Shown piece by piece: positions 1-6,476 of a DNA stretch of 20,397 nt. The DNA lies in contig JBICHM010000221.1 in NCBI GenBank assembly GCA_043101835.1, positions 1 through 20,397 on the forward strand. Direction: 5' to 3'. The stretch comes from JBICHM01 sp043101835. Its GTDB lineage: Bacteria > Planctomycetota > Phycisphaerae > Phycisphaerales > UBA1924. Every line of letters begins with the position of its first letter. Within the stretch, counting starts at the first letter, position 1. Below the pieces are notes generated by a model. The model did not search any database, was not told where the DNA came from, and saw nothing but the letters and a program-made list of their open reading frames with translations. The translations under genes were made by a program, and so were the position numbers.

Positions 1-62
1 GCGGGGGGGGGCCCATCCGCGCCTCCCGGCCTCCTCGCGCCATGCGCGATCGAACAGCCGCG

Positions 63-78
63 CTGCGCGATCGCGCAG
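63..78. repeat. 16-bp perfect palindrome
   Basis: The sequence CTGCGCGATCGCGCAG equals its own reverse complement. It lies just upstream of a possible promoter for the dehydrogenase gene. Its role is unknown, and in DNA this GC-rich a palindrome of this length could arise by chance. Confidence 0.4.
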
Positions 79-81
79 GCG

Positions 82-110
82 TTGACCGGGCACGGATGTG
101 CATTCAGCGT
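82..110 (+). promoter_or_regulatory. possible sigma-70-type promoter for the dehydrogenase gene
   Basis: TTGACC at 82-87, a 17-base spacer, then CAGCGT at 105-110. The -35 box matches five of six consensus bases. The -10 box is weak but resembles the AGCGT core of the better dnaG promoter in this window. A transcript starting near 117 would have a leader of about 95 bases containing the repeat at 133-180. Confidence 0.3.
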
Positions 111-132
111 CGGAGGAATCAGGAGGAGTGAA

Positions 133-180
133 GCCCCCTCCGTCGCCTTCGGCGACACCTCCCCCGCTGTGCGGGGGAGG
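133..180 (+). repeat. interspersed double-hairpin repeat, family C, copy 1
   Basis: A 48-base element nearly identical to 12745-12792. It has a GTCGCC-TTC-GGCGAC hairpin followed by a 10-bp CCTCCCCCGC/GCGGGGGAGG hairpin with a TGT loop. It lies 33 bases before the dehydrogenase start codon. The long open frame reading through it (from 82) is judged non-coding there because the repeat occurs elsewhere outside genes. Confidence 0.75.
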
Positions 181-213
181 ACGCGGGCGCACGCACCGTC
201 GTATCCTCACCCC

Positions 214-1188
214 ATGTCCGCCCCTCGCATCCTCATCACGCGCGCGAGCCCCGGGGCCTACCAGGTTCCCGGCGCCGAGATTGTCACGCTGCGCGAGGAC
301 GCGTGGCCGTCGCAGGGCGAACTCGTCGAAGCCGTCCGGGCGGCGGGGCCGGCCGACGGCGTCGTCACGATGGCCTACGACATCGTGGATCGCGACTTCC
401 TCGACGCCTGCGGCTCGGGCCTCAGGGTCGTCAGCAACTTCGCGGTCGGGTATGACAACATCGACCTGGCGCTCTGCCGCGAGCGCGGGGTGATCGTCAC
501 GAACACCCCCGACGCCGTCACCGAGGGCACGGCCGACATGGCCTGGGCGCTGCTGCTCGCGGCGGCGCGACGGCTCGAGGAGGCGTCGCGCTATGTCCGC
601 TCTGGCGACTATGTGGCGCGCGGGCCGCTGGGCATGGCCGATTTCCTCGGCGCCGACATCGCGGGACGCACGCTGCTGATCGTCGGCGCGGGGCGCATCG
701 GGAAGGCCGTCGCGCTGCGGTCGCTTGGCTGGGGGATGCGGATCCTGTACACCGCGCGGTCGCGCCATCTCGATTTCGAGCAGGCGCCTCTCAACGCCGA
801 GCGCGTCGAACTCGACGCCGGCCTGCGCGAGGCGGACTACATCAGCCTCCACTGCCCGCTGACGTCCGAGACGCGCGGGCTGATCAACGCCCAGCGCCTC
901 GCCCTGTGCAGGCGTTCAGCGGTGCTGATCAACACGGCGCGCGGGCCGATCGTCGATGAGGGCGCGCTCGCCGAGGCGCTGGCGGCGGGTCGCCTGCGCG
1001 CGGCGGGGATCGATGTCTACGAGCGCGAGCCCGAGGTGCACCCGACCCTGAAGACCCTGTCCAACGCGGTGCTGACGCCCCACATCGGCAGCGCGTCGGA
1101 AGGCAGCCGCCTGCAGATGACGGCGATGGTGTCGGAGAACCTCCGCGCGGCCTTGGCGGGTGAAGAGCCGCCGAACCGGATCGCGTAG
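214..1188 (+). CDS. D-2-hydroxyacid dehydrogenase (glyoxylate/hydroxypyruvate reductase type)
   Basis: A 324-aa cytosolic NAD(P)-dependent oxidoreductase that should interconvert a 2-keto acid such as glyoxylate or hydroxypyruvate with its D-2-hydroxy acid. Visible landmarks are AVGYDNID (77-84) in the substrate domain, the Rossmann motif GAGRIG (158-163), and the catalytic triad Arg243 (in TARGP), Glu272 (in EREP) and His290 (in TPHIG). Length is normal for the family (about 310-335 aa). The open frame extends upstream to 82, but that extension translates an interspersed repeat, so the ATG at 214, where homology to the family begins, is preferred. No Shine-Dalgarno sequence precedes it. The exact substrate (glyoxylate, hydroxypyruvate, 2-ketogluconate) cannot be told from sequence. 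It is monocistronic and convergent with the repressor gene. Confidence 0.9.
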   Translation: MSAPRILITRASPGAYQVPGAEIVTLREDAWPSQGELVEAVRAAGPADGVVTMAYDIVDRDFLDACGSGLRVVSNFAVGYDNIDLALCRERGVIVTNTPDAVTEGTADMAWALLLAAARRLEEASRYVRSGDYVARGPLGMADFLGADIAGRTLLIVGAGRIGKAVALRSLGWGMRILYTARSRHLDFEQAPLNAERVELDAGLREADYISLHCPLTSETRGLINAQRLALCRRSAVLINTARGPIVDEGALAEALAAGRLRAAGIDVYEREPEVHPTLKTLSNAVLTPHIGSASEGSRLQMTAMVSENLRAALAGEEPPNRIA

Positions 1189-1202
1189 TGCTGCACTGGG
1201 CG

Positions 1203-1278
1203 CCACTGGCAGCGTGTCTGCCAGTGGTTGCCCGTTCGAAGCGGCAGGGAGTGAAACACTGGCAGCAAGCTGCCAGTG
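1203..1278. repeat. pair of related hairpins between convergent genes, family E
   Basis: Two hairpins built on one core: CCACTGGCAG/CTGCCAGTGG (1203-1227, 5-base loop) and CACTGGCAGC-AA-GCTGCCAGTG (1257-1278). They fill the gap between the dehydrogenase stop and the repressor stop. They may act as a bidirectional transcription barrier, but no T-run follows either one, so a REP-like repeat is the more cautious description. Confidence 0.6.
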
Positions 1279-1293
1279 GCACCCGGGCGAGGA

Positions 1294-2109
1294 TCACACC
1301 TCCTTCACCACATACGCCGCGGCGTACATGCCGGCGACATCCTCGCGGCGCACCCGTTTGACGGGATAGGCGTCGTTGAGGGGCTGGAGGCGGATCCACT
1401 CGTCGCCGCGCTCGTCGGTCTCGAAATAGACGCGTTTGAAGGTGGATTCGCTGTCGCGTTCGAGGCGGACGAAGCAGTCGCAGCCGGGGGGCGTGTCGCG
1501 CTCGGGGCTGAAGACGACGATGTCGCCGGCGCTGTAGCGGGGCGACATGCTGTCGCCGACAACGCGTGCGGCGAAGGCGTCGGGGTCGCGCAGGTCGGGC
1601 GTCTGCACCCACTCGTCGGCGACGCGCGCGGGGTAGCCGAGGTCGGTGAACTCCGCCGGATATCCCGCGGCCACCTTGTTGATGACGGGCACGCGCACGG
1701 GGGTCGGCGCGGATTCAAGCTCGGCGCCCCCCCCGATCGTCGCCACGAGGTTCGAGAGTTCGCCCGATGCGAAGGCGCGGTCGATGCCTCGGGATTGCAG
1801 CAGCGACGCGAGGCGACGCGCGGCTTCGTCGCGTGACTCCATCGATTCGAAGGCCGCGCGCACGCTCTCGGGCGTCGCCTCCCACCGGGCGGCGTCGACG
1901 AGGCGCCCCTCCTCGAGCCCGAGGGCGCGTTCGAGACGCATCAGCACCGCGTCCGACGGCGGGTTCGGCCGGCGCCCGTTCTCGATCGTCGAGAGGTAGG
2001 ACTTCGCGCTGCGCGACGCCTCGGCCAGTTGCTGGAGCGTGAGCCCCAACGCCTGCCGGCGCGTGCGGATCAGCGTGCCCAGGGCCTCCCTCGCAGCCAC
2101 CGTTGTCAC
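1294..2109 (-). CDS. LexA/CI-like repressor: HTH plus S24 self-cleaving peptidase domain
   Basis: A 271-aa transcriptional repressor of the phage-CI/LexA type. Residues about 10-70 form an XRE-type helix-turn-helix (LTLQQLAEASRSAKSYLSTIENG). Residues 138-271 form the S24 peptidase/dimerisation domain, with the nucleophile Ser187 in GDSMSP and the general base Lys225 in TFKRV. The Ala148-Gly149 bond in KVAAGYP matches the LexA/CI autocleavage site. All parts needed for RecA-stimulated cleavage are therefore present, which suggests DNA-damage induction (inference). The GTG at 2109 is chosen because GGAGG precedes it by 7 bases. The open frame continues far upstream, but that part overlaps the divergent gene's control region. 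It stands back-to-back with the HTH/ABC/terminase genes and is the likely regulator of both directions. Confidence 0.88.
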   Translation of the reverse strand: MTTVAAREALGTLIRTRRQALGLTLQQLAEASRSAKSYLSTIENGRRPNPPSDAVLMRLERALGLEEGRLVDAARWEATPESVRAAFESMESRDEAARRLASLLQSRGIDRAFASGELSNLVATIGGGAELESAPTPVRVPVINKVAAGYPAEFTDLGYPARVADEWVQTPDLRDPDAFAARVVGDSMSPRYSAGDIVVFSPERDTPPGCDCFVRLERDSESTFKRVYFETDERGDEWIRLQPLNDAYPVKRVRREDVAGMYAAAYVVKEV

Positions 2110-2137
2110 CTCGCGACCTCCAGTTGCCGCCTCCGTG

Positions 2138-2149
2138 CGCACATGTGCG
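2138..2149. promoter_or_regulatory. operator-like palindrome
   Basis: CGCACATGTGCG is a perfect 12-bp palindrome in the divergent control region, 29 bases upstream of the repressor start codon. It is a candidate binding site for the repressor or for another dimeric regulator. There is no experimental or comparative support. Confidence 0.4.
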
Positions 2150-2153
2150 GGAC

Positions 2154-2172
2154 ATCCGTACGGATACCGTAC
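2154..2172. promoter_or_regulatory. probable operator: overlapping inverted repeats
   Basis: The 15-bp perfect inverted repeat GTACGG-ATA-CCGTAC spans 2158-2172. It overlaps a 12-bp palindrome ATCCGTACGGAT (2154-2165). The half-site CCGTAC also recurs as a direct repeat 11 bp apart (2156 and 2167), about one helical turn. This is the strongest operator candidate between the repressor gene and the divergent operon. Confidence 0.5.
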
Positions 2173-2212
2173 AAACACCTTGCCCTCGGGTCCAGCCCAT
2201 GCCAACATCTTC

Positions 2213-2223
2213 CGAACAGTTCG
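2213..2223. promoter_or_regulatory. operator-like palindrome resembling LexA half-sites
   Basis: CGAAC-A-GTTCG is a perfect inverted repeat 63 bases upstream of the HTH gene start. The half-sites equal those of the Gram-positive LexA box (CGAAC...GTTCG), but the spacer is one base instead of four, so it is not a standard LexA box. Confidence 0.35.
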
Positions 2224-2286
2224 CTGGGTGGTGAACAGACGGGCCGGAGGCCCGACGGCAGGCCCGGAGGGGCCGGAGGAGGACGC

Positions 2287-2823
2287 ATGGCGCTGGTGGC
2301 CAGGAGAGATGGTGCGGGGGTGCGCGTGGAGGCGCCGGAGCCCCGGGCGCGTGCAATCGACGGCTCGCTTGCGTCGGCGGCGTTGCCGGATCCGATCGGG
2401 GCGAGCGATCTGCGTCGGCGCCGGACGCCGCTGGTCGTGGAGGAGGTCGTGCTGCGTGCGGCGTTGCTGCCGGAGGCCGACCGGGCGCTGCTGCTGGCGG
2501 TGTATCGCGATGCGACGCCGGCGCGGACGATCGCGGAGCTGCGCGGGCTGCATGTCCGTCGGGTGCGTCGTCGCGTGCGTTCGCTGGTGCAGCGGGTGCT
2601 CTCGCCGCGTTTCGGGTTCGTGATGGACCACATGGCCTCGTGGCCACGCACGCGTCGGCGCGTGGCGCAGGCGGTCGTGATCGAGGGTCGCCCGCGGCGC
2701 GAGGCGTCGGAGACGCTCGGGGTGACCATCCACACGGTGCGCCGGCGCATGGAGGAGATCCGGTTGCTGGAGCAGGCGTCGCGCGCCGGCGCCGACACCG
2801 TCGCACCGGGGGGTGGTCGATGA
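2287..2823 (+). CDS. tandem helix-turn-helix protein, sigma-70 region 4-like
   Basis: A 178-aa, very Arg-rich, probably DNA-binding protein. Residues about 60-105 (starting LLPEADRALLLAVYRDA and ending at the RRVRRRVRSL helix) look like sigma-70 region 4. Residues about 120-162 (RRRVAQAVVIEG to HTVRRRMEEIRLL) form a second, similar HTH. There is no sigma region 2, so it is not a normal sigma factor and more likely a phage-type late activator or a terminase-associated DNA-binding protein (inference). The ATG at 2287 is preferred over the longer frame because GGAGGAGG lies 4 bases upstream. It overlaps the ABC gene by 4 bases (ATGA), so the two are translationally coupled. Confidence 0.7.
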   Translation: MALVARRDGAGVRVEAPEPRARAIDGSLASAALPDPIGASDLRRRRTPLVVEEVVLRAALLPEADRALLLAVYRDATPARTIAELRGLHVRRVRRRVRSLVQRVLSPRFGFVMDHMASWPRTRRRVAQAVVIEGRPRREASETLGVTIHTVRRRMEEIRLLEQASRAGADTVAPGGGR

Positions 2824-4220
2824 GCGTGGCTGCGGAGCCGTTTCGGGTGTCGGTCGGCGTGCGTCGCCTCGGGGCGCCGAGCGTGCGCGCGTGCCGTGCA
2901 GCGCGCCTGTACGGGCTGGATCTGGAGTCGGGCGAGGCGGCGCAACCCGAGGTGTCGCTGGATCTCGCGCCCGGCACGCTGACGCTTCTCGTCGGGCACA
3001 GCGGGGCCGGGAAGACGACGCTGCTGAACGCCTGCGAGCGGGAGGCGTCGGGGCGCCTGTGGCGGGTGATTCGCCCGGAGCGCGTGCGCCTGCGCACCGT
3101 GCCGAGCGTCGATCAGTTCCCGCGCGACGCGCTGGATGGCGCCATGCGCCGGCTGGCGCGCGCCGGGCTGGGCGAGGCGTCGTGCTTCGTGCGTCGCCCG
3201 AAGGAACTCTCGGCGGGGCAGCGGGCGCGCCTGCTGCTGGCGGTGGCGATGGAGCGCGCGGGGCGCGCCTCGGGGGATGCGCTGCTCCTCATCGACGAGT
3301 TCGCCAGCGGGCTCGACCGCCTCACGGCGCGATCGCTGCTGACGCTCCTGGCGCGCGAGGCGACCTCGACCGGGCTGCGCGTCTTGTGCGCGGCGAGCGA
3401 CGAGACGCTCGCGCACCTGGCGCCGCCGGAGGCGACGGTGCTTCGGATCGACGCCGGGCGCATCGAGCGCAGCGAGGCGGCGCGCGAGGGTGACCCGATC
3501 GCGATCGATGTGCGTCCGCCGGCGCGGGATGTGCGTGCCGCGGCCCGTTGGCTGGGCGGGCTGCACTATCGCAGCGGTCGCCCGGCGTCGGTCGTGCGCA
3601 CGCTGCTGGCGCGCGAGCGGGCGACGGGGGAGATCCTCGGGATGCTCACGGTCGCCATGCCGACCTTGAACGGGCGGGTGCGTGATGCGGCGTGGCCGGG
3701 GCGGTATTCGACGGGGGATCGACGCGAGGACGCCGCGCACCTGAACGACGAGGTGCGCCGGATCGCGCGCGTGATCGTCGATCCGCGCGTGCGGGCGCTG
3801 GGCGTGGCGACGGGCCTTGTCGAGGCGTATCTGGCGAACCCGGAGACGGCGCGGACCGAGGCGATCGCGGCGATGGGTCGGGCCAGCGGCTTCTTTGCGC
3901 GAGCGGGGATGGCGTCGATCGATCTGCCGCCGTCGCCAGGCGATGCGCGTCTGCTCGATGCGCTGCGCTTCGCGGGGCTGGAGGCGTGGCGCCTGGCGAC
4001 GCCGCGTGCGGCCCATCGGCGCGCGGTGGCGACGCTCTCGCGCCGGCTGGGCGAGCGCGAGGCGCTGGGCTTCCTCGAGCGCGAGCTGCGCGTGTGGGCG
4101 AACGCGAGCCGGGCGCGCCGGAGCGCGCTGGCGAGCGCCTCGCTGGAGGCGATGTTCACCAGCGCGTGCGCGCGGTGCCTGGAGGGCGCGGTGGGGTATG
4201 TGCTTGACAAGGAGCCCTGA
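2820..4220 (+). CDS. ABC-type ATPase fused to an acetyltransferase-like domain (COG2401-like)
   Basis: A 466-aa soluble protein. Residues about 25-225 are one ABC ATPase module: Walker A GHSGAGKTT (59-67), signature LSAGQ (130-134), Walker B ALLLIDEF (154-161) with catalytic Glu160. There are no membrane segments, and no permease gene is adjacent, so it is probably not a transporter. Residues about 245-370 show LHYRSGRP and then RIARVIVDPRVRALGVATGLV (315-334), resembling the acetyl-CoA-binding part of GNAT enzymes. This architecture matches COG2401 as I remember it. The C-terminal 95 residues are Ala/Arg-rich and unassigned. It overlaps the HTH gene before it. Its last codons and stop (Lys-Glu-Pro-stop) lie within or touch a REP-like repeat, so the native C-terminus may have been altered. 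The substrate and role in a terminase operon are unknown. Confidence 0.8.
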   Translation: MSVAAEPFRVSVGVRRLGAPSVRACRAARLYGLDLESGEAAQPEVSLDLAPGTLTLLVGHSGAGKTTLLNACEREASGRLWRVIRPERVRLRTVPSVDQFPRDALDGAMRRLARAGLGEASCFVRRPKELSAGQRARLLLAVAMERAGRASGDALLLIDEFASGLDRLTARSLLTLLAREATSTGLRVLCAASDETLAHLAPPEATVLRIDAGRIERSEAAREGDPIAIDVRPPARDVRAAARWLGGLHYRSGRPASVVRTLLARERATGEILGMLTVAMPTLNGRVRDAAWPGRYSTGDRREDAAHLNDEVRRIARVIVDPRVRALGVATGLVEAYLANPETARTEAIAAMGRASGFFARAGMASIDLPPSPGDARLLDALRFAGLEAWRLATPRAAHRRAVATLSRRLGEREALGFLERELRVWANASRARRSALASASLEAMFTSACARCLEGAVGYVLDKEP

Positions 4221-4295
4221 GCGCGAGCTCAGGGTCACTCGCACGACGACTCGGACAATGGACGGCTGTCCCCGAGCTTGCGCTCGGGGCTCTTT
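4212..4295 (+). repeat. REP/BIME-like element, family A, copy 1
   Basis: Two inverted hairpin units: CCCTGAGC-GCGA-GCTCAGGG (4215-4234) and CCCCGAGC-TTGC-GCTCGGGG (4270-4289). Read on the minus strand, the second unit has the same GAGCCC start and a GCAA loop. This copy supplies the stop codon of the ABC-ATPase gene (4218-4220) and ends just before the ribosome binding site of the 50-aa gene. Confidence 0.85.
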
Positions 4296-4306
4296 GGAGA
4301 AACACC

Positions 4307-4459
4307 ATGACCACGACACCGAATCTTCCCCATCCCGTGACCTTCTACCTGACGGCGGAGGAGCGCCGGGCGCTGCTGAAGAAGCTGCGCCGGCACGATG
4401 CGGATCGCACGCGCGCGCTGCTCGCGGCGCTGAAGATCGAGCGGAAGGGGGCGGCGTGA
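4307..4459 (+). CDS. 50-aa protein of unknown function in the terminase operon
   Basis: A small basic protein, too short for most gene callers. After a loose N-terminus (to about residue 13) it reads YLTAEERRALLKKLRRHDAD and then a helix rich in Arg, Leu and Ala, so it probably forms two amphipathic helices. GGAGA sits 6 bases before the ATG. The stop codon overlaps the GTG of the next gene by 4 bases, which supports real, coupled translation. It could be a phage-type small DNA- or protein-binding factor, but I do not recognise it. It is the first gene after the repeat at 4212-4295. Confidence 0.65.
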   Translation: MTTTPNLPHPVTFYLTAEERRALLKKLRRHDADRTRALLAALKIERKGAA

Positions 4460-4848
4460 GCGACGATTTGCTGGCGGACGTCATCGGTTCGCGCACCACG
4501 GCGCGGACAACGGCGGCCAAGCGGGGGCTGACGCTGCGGGAGCTTGCGCGCTGGGCGTCGGATGCGGAGAATCGCGCGGCGATGGCGGCGTTGCAGGAAC
4601 TGGCCGATGCGCAGGCGGGGCTGGTGATCAGCCGCGCTCGGGCGGAGGCGGCGCGCCGGCTGCTGCTGATCGCGAAGAACAAGGATGCGCCGGAGACGGC
4701 GCGGAAGGCGTGTGTGGATCTGCTGGGGTTGGCGGGTTCGGGGCGACCGGATGCCGGGAGCGAGGACGCGTCGGCATTGCATGCGGAGATCCGGGCGTTT
4801 CTCGAATCGGCGGGCGCACCGGACTCGAAAGAGCGGGGGCTCGCGTGA
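4456..4848 (+). CDS. putative small terminase subunit-like protein
   Basis: A 130-aa, almost wholly helical protein that starts on GTG, overlapping the previous stop by 4 bases, and ends overlapping the large terminase start by 4 bases. Residues 20-60 (AAKRGLTLRELARWASDAEN and on) could hold an HTH-like element. Residues 55-95 form a long Ala/Arg/Leu helix that includes AEAARRLLLIAKNKDAPETA. Position directly before the large subunit, size, and helical content fit a small terminase (DNA-recognition) subunit, but no diagnostic motif is visible. The assignment is by context only. A homology or structure search against terminase small subunits would decide it. Confidence 0.55.
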   Translation: MSDDLLADVIGSRTTARTTAAKRGLTLRELARWASDAENRAAMAALQELADAQAGLVISRARAEAARRLLLIAKNKDAPETARKACVDLLGLAGSGRPDAGSEDASALHAEIRAFLESAGAPDSKERGLA

Positions 4849-6341
4849 GGCTGCCGGTGCTGGAGGGGGCGCCGGCGGCCTCGCACGCGACGGTGTTCGA
4901 CCTGACCGACGCCCAGCGCGGCGCGATCGCATGCGTCGCGCCGGCGACGCCGGCGCAGCTGCACGCGTGGCTGCGCATCGTGCTGGGGCTGGCCATCCCG
5001 CGTCGGGCGGTGGCGCCGGGGAGCAGCGCGCCGTTCGACTATCTCTGCCATGCGTACTTCGAAGATCGCGCCGGCCCGCAGGACTGCGTGGTGTGGGCGG
5101 CGCGCGGGAGCGGGAAGACCTTTCTCGCGGCCGTCGCCACGCTGCTCGATCTGCTGCACAAGCCGGGCGTCGAGGTGCGCCTGCTGGGCGGGTCGCTGGA
5201 GCAGTCGCGCCGGGTGCAGGCGCACCTGCGGGGTTTCTTCGAGCGGCCGCACCTGGCGGCGTTGGTGGCGGGGCGGATCACGGAGAAGCGCATTGCGCTG
5301 GTGAACGGCTCGGCGTGCGAGATCCTCGCGCAGAGCCACACGAGCGTGCGCGGGGCGCACCCGCACATCCTGCGCTGCGACGAGGCGGAGCTGTTTGACC
5401 CCGAGGTGTGGCGCGCGGCGCAGCTCGTGCCGCGGAGCCAGACGCTGGCCAACGGGCTTTGGGTGCAGGGGCGCGTTGAGACCTTCAGCACGATGCACCG
5501 GCCGGGGGGATTGATGGAGGAACTGGTCGCCGATGCGACCGGGACGCGCCGGGTGTTCCGCTGGGGCGTGCTCGATGCGCTGGCGACCTGCGCGTCGGAG
5601 CGCCCCTGTGAATCGTGCGATCTCGAGCCGGAGTGCGCTGGGCGTGCGAAGCAGGCGTCGGGGCACATCGCGGTGGAAGATGCGATTGCGCTCAAGCGTC
5701 GCGCGAGCGCGGCGTCGTGGGCCAGCGAGATGCTGTGCGAGCGTCCGACGCGCGACGATGCGGTGTACCCGGAGTTCGAGGTGGGCGTGCATGTGGCGCC
5801 CTTCGACGCGGGCGAGCGCTGGCGCTGGCTGTGCGGGATGGACTTCGGCTTCCGCGCGCCGACGGTCATCCTGTGGGGCGCGGTCGATGCGGGGGGCGTG
5901 CTGCGGATCGTGGACGAGCGCATCGCGCGCCAGCGGACGCTGGACAGGCACATCGAGGCGATCCGGCGCTCGCGCTGGCCGGCGCCGGCGTGGATCGGCG
6001 TCGACCCGGCGGGGCGACAGCGATCGGACCAGACGGGTCTGAGCGCGGTGGCGCTGCTGCGGCGCGCGGGGTTCGTCGTGCGCGATCGGCGCGAGACGCT
6101 CGCAGCCGGTCTCGGCGCGGTGCGGGCGCGTCTGGCGCCGGCGACGGGGGCGCCGACGCTGTTCATCCATCCGAGGTGCCGCGGGCTGATCGAGAGCCTG
6201 CAGCGGTACCGGTATCCGGATGCGCGCCCCGATGATGAGCTGCCGCTGAAGGACGGCGCGGATCACGCGGCCGATGCGCTGCGGTACCTGGTGGTGAACC
6301 TGGATCTGCGGCGCGGGGTGGAGGTGCGCCGGTATGTGTGA
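4845..6341 (+). CDS. phage-like terminase large subunit (packaging ATPase/nuclease)
   Basis: A 498-aa protein with both terminase domains. ATPase: Walker A AARGSGKT (85-92) and Walker B ILRCDEAE (175-182). Nuclease, RNase H fold: Asp333 in GMDFGF, Asp387 in GVDPAG, and Asp473/Asp477 in the closing DHAADALRYL. Between the domains four cysteines (249, 255, 258, 264) form a CX5CX2CX5C cluster, likely to bind zinc or another metal. Nothing is truncated or frameshifted, so it is probably functional. In phages this enzyme pumps and cuts DNA at a prohead portal, but no portal or capsid gene follows. The GTG at 4845 overlaps the preceding stop and leaves a normal-length N-terminus. The gene is closed 10 bases later by a repeat hairpin. 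Confidence 0.88.
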   Translation: MRLPVLEGAPAASHATVFDLTDAQRGAIACVAPATPAQLHAWLRIVLGLAIPRRAVAPGSSAPFDYLCHAYFEDRAGPQDCVVWAARGSGKTFLAAVATLLDLLHKPGVEVRLLGGSLEQSRRVQAHLRGFFERPHLAALVAGRITEKRIALVNGSACEILAQSHTSVRGAHPHILRCDEAELFDPEVWRAAQLVPRSQTLANGLWVQGRVETFSTMHRPGGLMEELVADATGTRRVFRWGVLDALATCASERPCESCDLEPECAGRAKQASGHIAVEDAIALKRRASAASWASEMLCERPTRDDAVYPEFEVGVHVAPFDAGERWRWLCGMDFGFRAPTVILWGAVDAGGVLRIVDERIARQRTLDRHIEAIRRSRWPAPAWIGVDPAGRQRSDQTGLSAVALLRRAGFVVRDRRETLAAGLGAVRARLAPATGAPTLFIHPRCRGLIESLQRYRYPDARPDDELPLKDGADHAADALRYLVVNLDLRRGVEVRRYV

Positions 6342-6351
6342 TGTGTCGCGC

Positions 6352-6462
6352 CCTCCCCCGCCCCCGGCGGGGGAGGAGACAGGGGAGGCTCGCTGCGCTC
6401 GCGATATGGCAGCCCCTCACCCGCTTCGCTTCGCGAATCGACCTCTCCCGCAAGGGGAGAGG
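6352..6462. repeat. intergenic repeat block, family D, copy 1
   Basis: This block lies between the terminase and the membrane-protein genes. It has an 11-bp hairpin CCTCCCCCGCC/GGCGGGGGAGG (6352-6376), then a 20-base segment (6385-6404) found exactly again at 10395-10414, then a CCTCTCCC/GGGAGAGG hairpin with a GCAAG loop (6442-6462). The first hairpin, 10 bases after the terminase stop, could act as a transcript end, but it has no T-run. Confidence 0.65.
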
Positions 6463-6476
6463 TTGCACGGCGGCGC

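Noticed and set aside
1..12. Run of nine G at the left end as a two-colour sequencing artefact
   Set aside because: The run is short and continues into normal GC-rich sequence; unlike the adapter at the right end it cannot be distinguished from genomic DNA here.
82..213. N-terminal extension of the dehydrogenase
   Set aside because: It translates the interspersed repeat at 133-180 and has no counterpart in the family; the fold begins at the ATG at 214.
2213..2223. A standard Gram-positive LexA box
   Set aside because: The half-sites match, but the spacer is one base rather than four, so it was kept only as an operator-like palindrome.
2820..4220. ABC transporter ATP-binding subunit
   Set aside because: There is no permease or membrane segment nearby, and the C-terminal half has acetyltransferase-like features, so a soluble COG2401-like protein is more likely.
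4212..4295. Possible CRISPR repeat or Rho-independent terminator
   Set aside because: Copies are kilobases apart with no regular spacers or cas genes, and no T-run follows the hairpins, so a REP/BIME-like element fits better.
2106..6266. A 1386-codon open frame on the minus strand, antisense to the phage-like block
   Set aside because: It has no family resemblance, is rich in Arg, Pro and Ala in the manner of GC-rich antisense frames, runs through repeats and the repressor's control region, and opposes genes with clear domains.
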